From assembly GCF_035222275.1 (NCBI RefSeq), contig NC_085881.1, forward strand, positions 4,960,001 to 5,024,000: a stretch of 64,000 bases of DNA, read 5' to 3'. This document shows, one piece after another, positions 56,371 to 64,000 of this stretch. The notes beneath the pieces were generated by a model that did no database searches, was not told where the DNA came from, and was given only the letters and a program-made list of their open reading frames with translations. The position numbers and the translations under genes are program-made. Numbering within the stretch: the first letter of the stretch is position 1; each line of letters starts with the position of its first letter. Origin of the DNA: Podospora bellae-mahoneyi (taxonomy: Eukaryota > Ascomycota > Sordariomycetes > Sordariales > Podosporaceae).

Positions 56371-57154
56371 CTATCCTTGAATTTCAATCTTGCGAGCCCC
56401 CGTCTTTTCAGCCTTGGGTACGAGGATATCCAGAATGCCTTGGTTGAATTTGGCCTTCACCTTGTCTTGGTCGATGTTGTTGGGAAAGTTGAAGACGCGG
56501 GAGAACTCTCCAAATGAACGCTCGCTCAGCCAGTACTTGGGTCCCGAGGATTTATCCTTGGAATCTTTGGTGTCCTTGGAATCCTTCATCTTCACTTCAC
56601 TGTCTTTACCTTTGGCGCCTTCTATCTTCTTGGGTGAGTCGGAGCTGCCCAGGCGAAGCGATGGGTCACCCTCCTCGTGCTTGCGTTCGGTGTGGCCACT
56701 GACAACCATGGTCTGCGGGCTGGGAGATACAAAGTTAGGGATGGGTTGGGAAGAAGGGGAAAATGGGGGAGGGGTACTCGGTAAATCGAATTTCGACATT
56801 TTCAGGCGAGACACCTGGGAGCTCCCCTTGCAGGGTATAATCTTTGTCGTGCTCGGTGACGTCGAACTTTGGCGAGAAGTTCTGGAGGCTGGTGCTGCTG
56901 TCGGCATGGTGACCTCCGAGCTCACGGGCGTACTTGTCGAAGTCATCCAACATGCGGAAGAGTGACGAGAAGCCTGGCGTTGGAGAATTGGCGTGGGAGA
57001 TGCGGGGGTACCAGAGAGACATCTTGGGCGGAGTTCTGTTTGAGATCCTGGGACCGGTGATGCTATGTGCGAGCCGGCGGGTAGTGGCTGACTTGGGAGC
57101 TCTTGAGCGGAGAAGAGTGGGTATCTTGCCGGTAAAAGTGCGCGATGACTGCAT
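56371..57154 (-). CDS. hsp30: Small heat-shock protein (Hsp20/Hsp30) with N-terminal extension
   Basis: Exons 57154-56778 and 56719-56371 (donor GTACCC, branch CCCTAAC, acceptor CTCCCAG) give 241 residues. From the second ATG (57022, MSLWYPRISHANSP) the protein matches Neurospora-type Hsp30: SSLFRMLDDFDKYAREL, then the alpha-crystallin domain FDVTEHDKDYTLQGELPGV, EIRFTDPQTMVVSGHTER joined across the intron, and YWLSERSFGEFSRVFNFP ending in FNQGILDILVPK. A Lys/Asp/Ser-rich insertion (KMKDSKDTKDSKDKSS) splits the domain, as in fungal Hsp30s. The upstream 44 in-frame residues are Arg/Ser/Thr-rich with almost no acidic residue (SSRTFTGKIPTLLRSRAPKS), like a mitochondrial presequence. It is an ATP-independent holdase chaperone; compartment uncertain. 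Confidence 0.88.
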
Positions 57155-57221
57155 GGAACCTTGGCTGAAGGGCAGGTTGAAGACAGCCTACCTTCTTACA
57201 TTTGGCAAGCAAGCAGACAGC

Positions 57222-57228
57222 TATATAC
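57222..57228 (-). promoter_or_regulatory. TATA box of the small heat-shock gene
   Basis: TATATAG on the minus strand, 67 bp upstream of the ATG at 57154 and about 200 bp upstream of the ATG at 57022. With a usual 30-60 bp TATA-to-start distance, the transcript would include the first ATG. Confidence 0.55.
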
Positions 57229-57306
57229 CAAGTTCTCATCTCTCCTCGTCTGCTTTGACATTCCTCTCGGTTGATGGTCCGTCATGTTGGCTATCCCGTG
57301 GCTTAG

Positions 57307-57314
57307 TTCTCGAA
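57307..57314. promoter_or_regulatory. Heat-shock-element core TTCTCGAA
   Basis: An inverted TTC-nn-GAA pair, the minimal HSF-binding arrangement, lies about 80 bp upstream of the TATA box of the small heat-shock gene. A third perfect unit is not seen, so the element is minimal. Confidence 0.4.
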
Positions 57315-58219
57315 GCGTTTGATGCGTAATGTGGTCGTCGTGACGATAAGATGAACTGACCTGGACGCGCTGTGGTTGCTCCATCTGAAATCCCAACGCT
57401 GCACAGACGGGACCCACCAAGAACTGAATCCGACCGTCGCCGCCCGGAGGACGGGAGTGGAGACGGGAGGCTCCGGGTGTGAGGCCGGATGCTATCTGGC
57501 CGGCTCCGGGAAAGAATACTCTCTGCTGGACCGATAAAAGACCCATCCCCTCACCAGTCAAAGACAGTGGAGAAAGTCCGAAAGGAGTGTGATGTGATTG
57601 GATCTGTGGAATGACAGGGCCGGACCTTTTCAGCCGGCAAGCCCTGGTTTTGGTTACGGGCTAGGTCGAAATAAGCAGCAGCTAATCTGTAAAGGGTAAC
57701 GCGCACTTGTAACAGTGATGTCATAGGCAACAATCCTGCCCGTGGGATGCCACCCCGCAGTTTGACCACCGGGGAAAGGGCGAGAACCTCTTGGTCCTTG
57801 TACCAGCTTTTTATTTTCTGCTTGCTGCCTCGAGTGCCTCTTGCTCCGTAGGTGGTACGCACTGGTCAGGGAAGGGCTTGTTCTCCGCCGAGCTGCACAT
57901 CCACAGGACAGAGTCTTGCCCAAGCTCCCTGGCTCCGATCACCCAGCCAGTTTGATGACTGAACCTCCCCACGCTCCCATCATTCATCATTGTGCAGGAT
58001 TACCACCAAACATCGTACGATTCTTGCATCCCCCAGCTTCTCGACTGCCCGCTTGAGCCCTCTCCCTCCAGCGCGACGGGCGCACCAGCCCACACCGCAC
58101 CTCACCACCCCTCCCCGACCGACAAGTAAAGCAGTTTCCAGACTGCCGCAGCGGCCCGCTAGGTAGCGCACTTGCTCCGGCCCGGGCTCAACCAGTCAGG
58201 TCCGTTTTTCGGCTTCAAG

Positions 58220-60760
58220 ATGGCCGACTTTGCTGGTGGAGGGATTGCCCCCGCCCATCCAGACCTAGGTCTTCTTTTTGATCTCTCGCCTCTGCCTTCG
58301 CTCCTCCTTTCGCCCTCGTGGCGCATCACCAGAGCCTCTGTGCGCTTCCTCGAAGAATGGAACCTCTCCCCCGAGGCCTGCGTTGGCCAAGAACTGCTGG
58401 GCTTTGTGCAGAACCAACTCTCTCCATCCCCCGTCCATCTCAAGTTTCTCACCACGGCCATCGACGATGCGATTTCCTTGCGCACAGAGCGAACCTCGAT
58501 GCTGATCAGCACGAGGCGCTCCGTTTCCTGGAGGGCACGTGTGATACCGTATTTCAAGGGCGATGAGCTTTTGGCCATTGTCACGGAGTGGCAGAAGAAC
58601 TTGTTCACAGACGACGAGGTCCAACCCGGCCTCTCTACCGACGAGGCTTTCCGCATCCTTGTTCAGGCAGTCAAGGATTATGCGATATTTCTACTCGATA
58701 CCACAGGCCACATCGCGACGTGGAACACGGGCGCTGAACTCCTGAAGGGCTACCAACGGGATGAGATCGTTGGCAAGCACTTTTCTGTTTTTTACGGCAA
58801 GGAGGATCTGGACATCAAGAAGCCAGAGATGGAGTTGGAGATCTGCATGCGCGATGGCAGAGTGGAAGACGAGGGGTGGCGCTACAGAAAAGACGGCAGT
58901 CGGTTCTGGGCCAACGTCGTTATCACGGCCGTGTACAAAAACGGCGTTCATGTGGGCTTTGGAAAAGTGACACGAGACTTGACGGAGCGCAAGTCAGCCG
59001 AGTCTCGACTAATTGCTGCCTACGAGGAGAGTGAGAAGCTCAAATCCGACTTTTTGGCCAACATGAGCCACGAGATTCGCACCCCCATGCACGGCATGCT
59101 CTCGGCATGCGCCTTGCTTTTGGACACAAGCCTCACGTCGCGGCAGCGCGACATTGTCGGCATCATGGACGAGTCAGGACAGGTGCTGCTGCAGGTTATC
59201 AATGACATCCTCGACTATTCCAAACTGGCGTCTGGGAGCTTTTCCATTCACTCGGACATTGTCGGCATCACGAGCATTGTCACCTCGGTAGTACGAAGCG
59301 TGCAGACGACATTGCCCCCATCTGTGCATTTCGAAATGTTTCTGGCCCCAGACCTCCCCAGGTCGGTGCAAGGCGACCCTCTGAGATACCGACAGATACT
59401 GCACAACATTGTTGGAAATGCCGCCAAGTTTACAGAAAAGGGCAGCATTCGGGTCAGGGCCGGCGTGCATCGAGAGGACCACGACAGCTATATAGTCATG
59501 ACCGAGGTGACAGACACCGGCATTGGTATCCCCGAGGCTGCCGCTGCAAGCCTTTTCACGCCTTTCACCCAGTTCGATGCAACCACAACAAAACAGTACA
59601 AGGGCACTGGACTCGGTCTGTCAATCGCCAAGTCATTGGCCGAGTTGATGGGGGGGAGCATCGGGTATCGCCCCAACCCCGAACGGCACGGCAGTATATT
59701 TTGGTTTACGGCGCGGTTCAAAAAGATCAAGAGCCTTGAGCAAATTCAAGACTGGAAGAGCAGGTTGGTCCGGAAGGGCGGTGCAATGCTGGCCATGCCC
59801 GAGGCAGACATGGTTAACTTGCGACAAAAGCTGGCAGAGGTGGCTCCCATCAAGAGTCTACTGCTGGTGGAAGACAATGTGATCAACCAGAAGGTTATGC
59901 TCGGTCTCCTGAGGTCTCTTGGCTTCAAGAACACTGCGCTTGCCTCCAATGGGTCCGAGGCGGTGAATATGGTGCGGAGCAAGCCCGCGGCCTACGACAT
60001 CGTCCTCATGGACATCAACATGCCCATTATGGATGGCCATCAAGCTTCCAAGGCGATACGGGACGCAGGCATCCGGGTGCCCATCGTCGCCATGACGGCA
60101 TACGCACTCAAGGGCGATAGGGAACGCTGCCTTGAGCACGGCATGAACGACTATATCCCCAAGCCGGTCGACAAGAAGTATCTCATCAAGGTTCTAGCAA
60201 AGTGGCTCCTACAAATGAAGGACTACAGGAAGATCTTTGACGAACAAATGAGCAAGCTACGAAGCTACGAATCTTTGACTCCGGGTGCGAGGGGCCATGT
60301 TGCCGATCGTCTCCAGCAACTTTCATTAACTGTCCAGGGCGAAGAAGGCGAAGGAGGCGGAGCCGCCACACCATCTGATCGGTCGGTGGAACACAAAGAC
60401 CAATCTAATTCCCATGGAGCACAGTCGTCAGACGACACCATCAATGTGGTCAAGCCTACCTCACAAGAGGAGCACCAGCACACCAGCACTGTGGCATCTT
60501 CACCGCGTTTCGAGCCACTTTTGCCGCCAGTTCAGCTCGAAATGCTGGACTCCACCCAGGACATTGGCCTTATGGTGACTGGAGACATCGCGCCAAACGC
60601 TCGAGGGTCACAAATCTCCGCGGAAGCTGTCGATAGTGGAGGAGACACAGAGAATAGCACCAGCGGGACAACTGCCACCACACCTTTAGATCCACCACTG
60701 GACTCGGACAAGAGCACTGCCGATACCACACATAGGGGGGCAGCCACCCTGCTACCATGA
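58220..60760 (+). CDS. Hybrid histidine kinase (PAS - HisKA - HATPase - receiver)
   Basis: Intronless, 846 residues from the first true ATG (58220, MADFAGGG). The N-terminal ~150 residues hold a divergent PAS-like region; a clear PAS domain follows (VKDYAIFLLDTTGHIATWN, GKHFSVFYGKEDL). Next are HisKA with the phosphoacceptor H284 in FLANMSHEIRTPMHGML, the HATPase region with N box ILHNIVGNAAKFTE, G1 VTDTGIGIP and G2 GTGLGLSIAKSLAELMGG, and a receiver with phosphoacceptor D598 in IVLMDINMPIMDGHQ and the conserved Lys in YIPKPVDKKY. The C-terminal ~180 residues are Ser/Gln/Thr-rich. It should autophosphorylate and signal through an HPt protein to Ssk1/Skn7-type regulators. No membrane segment is seen. 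I cannot assign the fungal HHK class with confidence. Confidence 0.93.
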   Translation: MADFAGGGIAPAHPDLGLLFDLSPLPSLLLSPSWRITRASVRFLEEWNLSPEACVGQELLGFVQNQLSPSPVHLKFLTTAIDDAISLRTERTSMLISTRRSVSWRARVIPYFKGDELLAIVTEWQKNLFTDDEVQPGLSTDEAFRILVQAVKDYAIFLLDTTGHIATWNTGAELLKGYQRDEIVGKHFSVFYGKEDLDIKKPEMELEICMRDGRVEDEGWRYRKDGSRFWANVVITAVYKNGVHVGFGKVTRDLTERKSAESRLIAAYEESEKLKSDFLANMSHEIRTPMHGMLSACALLLDTSLTSRQRDIVGIMDESGQVLLQVINDILDYSKLASGSFSIHSDIVGITSIVTSVVRSVQTTLPPSVHFEMFLAPDLPRSVQGDPLRYRQILHNIVGNAAKFTEKGSIRVRAGVHREDHDSYIVMTEVTDTGIGIPEAAAASLFTPFTQFDATTTKQYKGTGLGLSIAKSLAELMGGSIGYRPNPERHGSIFWFTARFKKIKSLEQIQDWKSRLVRKGGAMLAMPEADMVNLRQKLAEVAPIKSLLLVEDNVINQKVMLGLLRSLGFKNTALASNGSEAVNMVRSKPAAYDIVLMDINMPIMDGHQASKAIRDAGIRVPIVAMTAYALKGDRERCLEHGMNDYIPKPVDKKYLIKVLAKWLLQMKDYRKIFDEQMSKLRSYESLTPGARGHVADRLQQLSLTVQGEEGEGGGAATPSDRSVEHKDQSNSHGAQSSDDTINVVKPTSQEEHQHTSTVASSPRFEPLLPPVQLEMLDSTQDIGLMVTGDIAPNARGSQISAEAVDSGGDTENSTSGTTATTPLDPPLDSDKSTADTTHRGAATLLP

Positions 60761-62388
60761 TACGAGGTTGAATACCTCTCTTTCCCTTCTTCCTTGCGTT
60801 CTCTTTACTTGTTGTTTCTTCCTTTTTCCCTCTATGTTTCTTTTTGGCGCGATCAGGAGTTGACTATATGGTGCTTAGTGTACTTTGGCAAGCAGGCAAT
60901 AACATTTACTGCATTGATACCTATTTCATTTCTATTTTGTGGGAGCAAGGGGGTCGAGTTATTGAGTGCACTCTGTGATCGCAACAATGTCTGTATGGAT
61001 ATGAAGTAGTACGCGGTGGTGATCCGGGACATGAGTGGTGGATTTGGCTTGCATGAAAATGGCGAGACGTGGGTTTATGCAGCGAGTCTGGAGTTGTGGG
61101 CATCTAGATAAACAGTGCGAAATAGGATGTAGGGTAAAATAGTAACGATAAGGTATATTATCTCTACGGCAACATACTCCATGTGCAGTATAACTTTTTT
61201 TTTTTATAAAAGAAACAAAAAAAAAAAAAAAAAAAAAAAAAAAAGACTTACCGAATGGACTTTCAGCGAAGGATACCTAAGAAGCTTCTGATTGAGTTGG
61301 CTGCATGTTGTTGGACTACGCTCAGCCTCATCTCGGAGGCTAGGTATCCATTAGGCCGCAGATCAAGATCTGTATTAACCCACGCTGTGGTTGAAGCTGC
61401 GGCTCGGGGGCTTGGAGTTATACAAACTGAAACAAGTGATACACGGAGCATTTTAGTACCTTTGGGAATATGGAAATGTGCTGTTCAATGTCTGGCCTGT
61501 CGTGAGCTGAGGGGCGATGCAAGGTTCTTTTAATGTTTTATGGCCAGGCTGTGGCCGTTTACTCGGCACAGAATTGAACAGCACAATAACACCCGATCAG
61601 ATGGTTATATTGTGTTGGTGGGAACTTTGTGTCGGGCCCAATCCCACAGAGCAGGTCTCCGTTGGGTGTTGGAATGTTGATGGCAGTGCTTGGAGCAAGA
61701 AGACCCCGATGGGGAAATATGTGGGTGAACTGGGAAGTGTGTGGTCAGCTTACTTACCATGCGCTAAAAATACAAGATGGGACGAAATTATGCCAGGAGC
61801 CGTGATGTCTCCCTGTGGCACCATCCATATATCTGACAGCGGCTGAAGGTGAGTGGCCAAGAGCGGCGATGCAATCTTTCTTCAATTCTTTCAGTGGATG
61901 GGGATGCAAATACGTGTCCGTATAGGCAAAGTTGGATTCTCTGAAGATAGTAGGATGGGTGGGTTAATCATTGGGACTGTCGCCAACAGTGAGCGCCTCG
62001 CGCCATCCTGGGAAAGCGTTCAGAACTAGTGTGACCCTCAGGGCCTTTGCTGTCTATTGACTGAACTCGGACTTGGGCCTTATTTGAAGGCCAGGTGCAT
62101 CATCGTCGTTGGCCCTGATTTTGTGACAGACCATGGAACATGGACCGTTTTCTCAGTCCTATCCCCATTTTGGCGAGCTGAAATTGTTGGAAATTGTGTC
62201 CATATTCAAACATAACAAGTTGTATATAAGCCCGGGTTTCCGACGAAAGTGTGCCAACGTACTTGCGTCAACCATCTACCAATCTTTTCTCTATCTTCCT
62301 CACATTCTTGACTCCAGCTTTCTTCATTTCCTCTCCGCCGGTCGGACCTCTAGAGTGTATAAGACTTTTCACCCTTTCCGCCATCACC
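60761..62388. other. 1.6-kb region with poly(T)/poly(A) tract, no firm gene
   Basis: Contains a T-run and a ~28-base A-run (61192-61245) and a 109-codon frame at 61517-61846 whose translation (Cys/Trp-rich) has no recognised domain. A TATATAAG at about 62222-62229 is a plausible promoter for the repeat-protein gene at 62389. Confidence 0.5.
61192..61245. repeat. Adjacent T-run and long A-run
   Basis: About 13 T, then TATAAAAGAAAC, then about 28 A. The two runs are complementary and could fold back. The long A-run has the look of a retroposed poly(A) end, but I see no element body or target duplication. Confidence 0.75.
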
Positions 62389-63807
62389 ATGCCGGGTCCC
62401 CTCATTGCTTTGATACCGGCCATTGCTGGCGCTACTGCACGTGCAGCAGTTCCCGCAGTCGGTAAGGCAACTGCTCAAAGTGCTGCCAAAGGCGCTGCCA
62501 AAGCCGCATCCAAGCCTCCTGCACCCAAGCCTGCTGCTCCCAAGCCTCAGCCTCCCAAGCAGAACAACCCGCCCAAGCCCAAAGACGACAAGAAGCCTGA
62601 GCAAAAGAAGGATGAGAAGAAGCCCGAGCAAAAGAAGGATGACAAGAAGCCTGAACCAAAGAAGGACGACAAAAAGCCCGAGCAAAAGGACGACAAAAAG
62701 CCCGAGCAGAAGAAGGATGAGAAGAAGCCCGAGCAAAAGAAGGACGACAAAAAGCCCGAGCAAAAGAAGGACGACAAAAAGCCCGAGCAAAAGAAGGATG
62801 AGAAGAAGCCCGAGCAAAAGAAGGACGAGAAAAAGCCCGATGACAAGAAGCAGGATAATAAGCAGAAGAAGCCTACGCGTGGCTGTGAGAAGAGGGAGGA
62901 ACTCACAGAACAAGCTCTCGACACTACTTCTCAAGTCATCGATCGCATCATAAACCGCCCTGGCCGGGACGATGATGCCACCTCAGATTCTCTCAAACTT
63001 GCAGGGCCCAAGCCCAAGAACCCCGTGGTGGCGCCCAAGGCTCCCAGGGCCGGTGATGTACTTGTCTCCCTTGCTGTTAAGAACAACGGCCAGGATTGGT
63101 TCTGGTTCGTCCACCACCCTACCGAGACCAACACAGGCATGACCATGCATGCCGAGGGTACCATCACTAAGGGATTTACGGTTAAACTCACACGCAAGAC
63201 CACCGTCGAAAAGCTCGAGTCTGCCACGGGCACCAAGTCACTCGAGCTGATCAAGCTGCAGTGGGTTGAGAAGCGTTGGTGGGACGAGGACATGTTCGCC
63301 CCCAACAAGGCTGCCAAGGCGGAGGCTCCCTTTGAGACAACCGCGTATGGCGTAAAGCCTCCCACAGTGACCGAGTGCGCTCCCGTCAAGGAGACCGCCA
63401 CTGAGATGGCCATGGATAGGATGACCGCCCGTATCAAGCGCAAGGACGACAAGACCTGGATCCTCGAGTCGTGCGAGGCTCTGGTCCGTGCCGGAGCCCT
63501 CAAGCAGAACGTCTTGACCTTCCTTGAGAAGCTCAAGGACAGCTACGGCACCATCGGCGGCAAGAAGCCCACCGGCCCCAATGTTAGCCCGGCCAACCCT
63601 GGCAAACAGCCGATGTGCGGTACTCCCAGCAGGGGCGGAGATAGCCTCCCTACCAAGACCAATAGGCCTAATACGCCGAGCACACCTGGAAATGCTACAC
63701 CGCGTAAGACTGGGAATGCTACACCGGATAAGCTTGGAAATGGCACTCCAAAGAAGGGCGTCACTGGAAAGCCTCCTGCCATCAACGCGGCTGCCGTCAA
63801 CAAATAG
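62389..63807 (+). CDS. Lysine/proline/glutamate repeat protein with C-terminal globular domain, 472 aa
   Basis: The first true ATG is at 62389 in a strong context (ATCACCATGC). Residues 1-45 are Ala/Gly-rich and hydrophobic (MPGPLIALIPAIAGATARAA), then a Pro/Ala/Lys stretch. Residues 66-154 are ten copies of a nine-residue unit (consensus D-D/E-KKPEQKK, one copy lacking a residue). A basic/acidic linker (CEKREELTEQALDTTSQVID) leads to a folded-looking region, residues ~225-390: GDVLVSLAVKNNGQDWFWFV, GMTMHAEGTITKGFTVKLTR, KLQWVEKRWWDEDMFAP and KTWILESCEALVRAGALKQN. The tail has Gly/Asn/Thr/Pro repeats (PGNATPRK, GNATPDK, GNGTPKK). I do not recognise the C-terminal domain with certainty. The N-terminus is not a convincing signal peptide. 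Intronless and complete. Confidence 0.8.
   Translation: MPGPLIALIPAIAGATARAAVPAVGKATAQSAAKGAAKAASKPPAPKPAAPKPQPPKQNNPPKPKDDKKPEQKKDEKKPEQKKDDKKPEPKKDDKKPEQKDDKKPEQKKDEKKPEQKKDDKKPEQKKDDKKPEQKKDEKKPEQKKDEKKPDDKKQDNKQKKPTRGCEKREELTEQALDTTSQVIDRIINRPGRDDDATSDSLKLAGPKPKNPVVAPKAPRAGDVLVSLAVKNNGQDWFWFVHHPTETNTGMTMHAEGTITKGFTVKLTRKTTVEKLESATGTKSLELIKLQWVEKRWWDEDMFAPNKAAKAEAPFETTAYGVKPPTVTECAPVKETATEMAMDRMTARIKRKDDKTWILESCEALVRAGALKQNVLTFLEKLKDSYGTIGGKKPTGPNVSPANPGKQPMCGTPSRGGDSLPTKTNRPNTPSTPGNATPRKTGNATPDKLGNGTPKKGVTGKPPAINAAAVNK
62584..62850 (+). repeat. 27-bp in-frame minisatellite, ten units
   Basis: Nine units of 27 bp and one of 24 bp (62665-62688) encode the nine-residue lysine/proline/glutamate repeat. 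Units differ mainly at GAC/GAT and GAC/GAG, which shows tandem duplication with drift and one in-frame loss. Confidence 0.92.
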
Positions 63808-64000
63808 TGGGCATGTATCGCCTCCTAGCGCAATGTTTTCATTTTTATGTTTTGGTCATTTAGACGGTTAGAATACAACGGTGGTGAATCTGGGCGTTCT
63901 CTGGTAGAAACAGGCGCTGTTCTTTTATTCTTTCGCTATGTCTGGTTGGTTTGCTGGTAGTGTAAATGGTGTCAGAGTGATACATTGAGCTGGTACTCAA
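63808..64000. other. 3' flank of the repeat-protein gene
   Basis: 193 bp to the window edge, T-rich, with no gene seen. Confidence 0.5.

Larger units (their letters stand above)
57155..58219. promoter_or_regulatory. Divergent region between the sHSP and the histidine kinase
   Basis: 1.07 kb with both promoters. On the sHSP side are a TATA box and a heat-shock-element-like pair, listed separately. On the kinase side the last ~230 bp are C/T-rich. The open frame continuing upstream of the kinase ATG lacks an earlier ATG. Confidence 0.55.

Noticed and set aside
61517-61846. 109-codon frame with a true ATG downstream of the poly(A) tract
   Set aside because: The translation is Cys/Trp-rich and matches no family I know. 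It cannot be told from chance without transcript data.

Overview
The window is nuclear DNA from a filamentous ascomycete, most likely a plant-biomass-degrading member of the Sordariales (Podospora/Chaetomiaceae-like). The reasons are short 50-90 bp introns with GTRNGT donors and CTAAC branch points, secreted cellulose- and xylan-active enzymes (a CBM1 protein, a GH6, a GH11-CBM1), fungal-specific families (TmpA-like, Zn2Cys6, Hsp30-type sHSP, hybrid histidine kinase) and CT-rich leaders. The species call is inference; no comparison could be run.

Layout. 1-5.5 kb: 3' end of a CBM1 enzyme, a conserved hypothetical, ribosomal protein eS24 and an EFM3/FAM86-type eEF2 methyltransferase divergent from a PPIL4/Cyp6 cyclophilin-RRM gene (5.5-7.2 kb). 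7.2-13.9 kb: a long stretch without a supportable gene, with a strong G-quadruplex motif and a CT-rich leader ahead of a Zn2Cys6 transcription factor (13.9-15.6 kb). 17.6-18.2 kb: a small conserved fungal protein. 19.6-24.3 kb: a 1537-residue acidic protein that I read as a fungal coilin homologue. 24.9-26.2 kb: GTP cyclohydrolase II. 27.7-28.9 kb: GH6. 29.6-31.8 kb: a decayed 5'-nucleotidase. 32.1-32.5 kb: complex I subunit NDUFB7. 33.4-35.3 kb: six-exon S28 serine peptidase. 35.3-39.1 kb: gene-free. 39.1-43.1 kb: TmpA-like membrane oxidoreductase convergent with a membrane-anchored amidohydrolase. 43.7 kb: tRNA-Thr(TGT). 43.9-47.5 kb: large kinase-like protein with a lost catalytic Asp. 47.5-49.8 kb: gene-free. 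49.85-50.85 kb: GH11 xylanase. 52-53.3 kb: FAD monooxygenase. 53.5-56.1 kb: WW-domain protein and a zinc-ribbon-like hypothetical. 56.4-57.2 kb: small heat-shock protein. 58.2-60.8 kb: hybrid histidine kinase. 62.4-63.8 kb: a lysine/proline/glutamate repeat protein.

Most genes are unrelated housekeeping or fungal-lineage genes; there is no operon-like logic. The clearest theme is plant-wall degradation (CBM1 protein, GH6, GH11), with CreA- and XlnR-type motifs upstream of the two complete enzymes. Exon structures were worked out by hand from splice signals and family conservation. The points most worth following are the coilin-like architecture, the pseudokinase, the repeat protein, the possible mitochondrial presequence on the sHSP, and the large gene-free block ahead of the transcription factor.
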